Positions 63,991 through 64,000 of a stretch of 64,000 bases of DNA are shown piece by piece. The notes beneath the pieces were generated by a model. That model was not told the origin of the DNA and ran no database searches. It was given only the letters and a program-made list of their open reading frames with translations. Numbering within the stretch: position 1 is the stretch's first letter; every line of letters starts with the position of its first letter. The translations under genes and the position numbers were made by a program. Source of the DNA: Hirudo medicinalis (taxonomy: Eukaryota > Annelida > Clitellata > Hirudinida > Hirudinidae); the NCBI GenBank assembly GCA_011800805.1, contig MPNW01000012.1:143694-207693 (forward strand), given 5' to 3'.

Positions 63991-64000
63991 TTGGTGAGAG

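Overview
This is a 64-kb piece of an AT-rich metazoan nuclear genome. Genes are split by GT-AG introns, many only 50-90 bp long. Coding blocks sit among decayed transposons, microsatellites and empty AT-rich DNA. The gene set (Tec-type tyrosine kinase, TCF/LEF HMG factors, LRR-Ig receptor, SUEL lectin, PAN/apple protein, FCP1 phosphatase, N4BP2-like Smr protein) is invertebrate animal. The tick/spider-style reprolysin hints at an arthropod, perhaps a chelicerate, but I cannot fix the taxon. All exon models were built by hand. Every multi-exon model given as a complete CDS sums to a multiple of three with matching splice phases.

Layout. 0-6 kb: secreted reprolysin-type metalloprotease (-), with a complete hAT transposon (2596-3926) in one intron and two apparent lesions. 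6.4-12.4 kb: transposon graveyard with a Tc3-like relic, a Penelope-like GIY-YIG relic, a hAT-type repeat and a Copia element with both LTRs. 13.7-15.2 kb: small secreted SUEL lectin (+). 18.3-21.2 kb: 14-exon Tec/Btk-family kinase (-) with no SH3 segment. 22.1-23.5 kb: small secreted orphan (-). 27.4-29.7 kb: FCP1 CTD phosphatase (+). 30.0-31.8 kb: 182-aa orphan (-). 33.7-36.0 kb: intronless N4BP2-like protein (-). 37.2-38.3 kb: diverged TCF copy A (+). 38.5-42.6 kb: LINE pieces and a long ATT microsatellite. 43.0-46.4 kb: 11-exon orphan nuclear-type protein (-). 46.6-48.8 kb: internally deleted LINE and a hAT/ZMYM relic. 49.2-50.5 kb: three-apple-domain secreted protein (-). 53.0-55.4 kb: TCF copy B (+). 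58.7-61.3 kb: intronless LRR-Ig transmembrane receptor (-). 61.3-64.0 kb: simple repeats.

The genes do not form one pathway. Two genes are Wnt-pathway TCF paralogues whose promoter and first exon stayed nearly identical while the HMG region diverged. Most worth a second look are the SH3-less Tec kinase, the TCF pair, three orphan genes, and the metalloprotease carrying a TAG codon and a TT splice donor.
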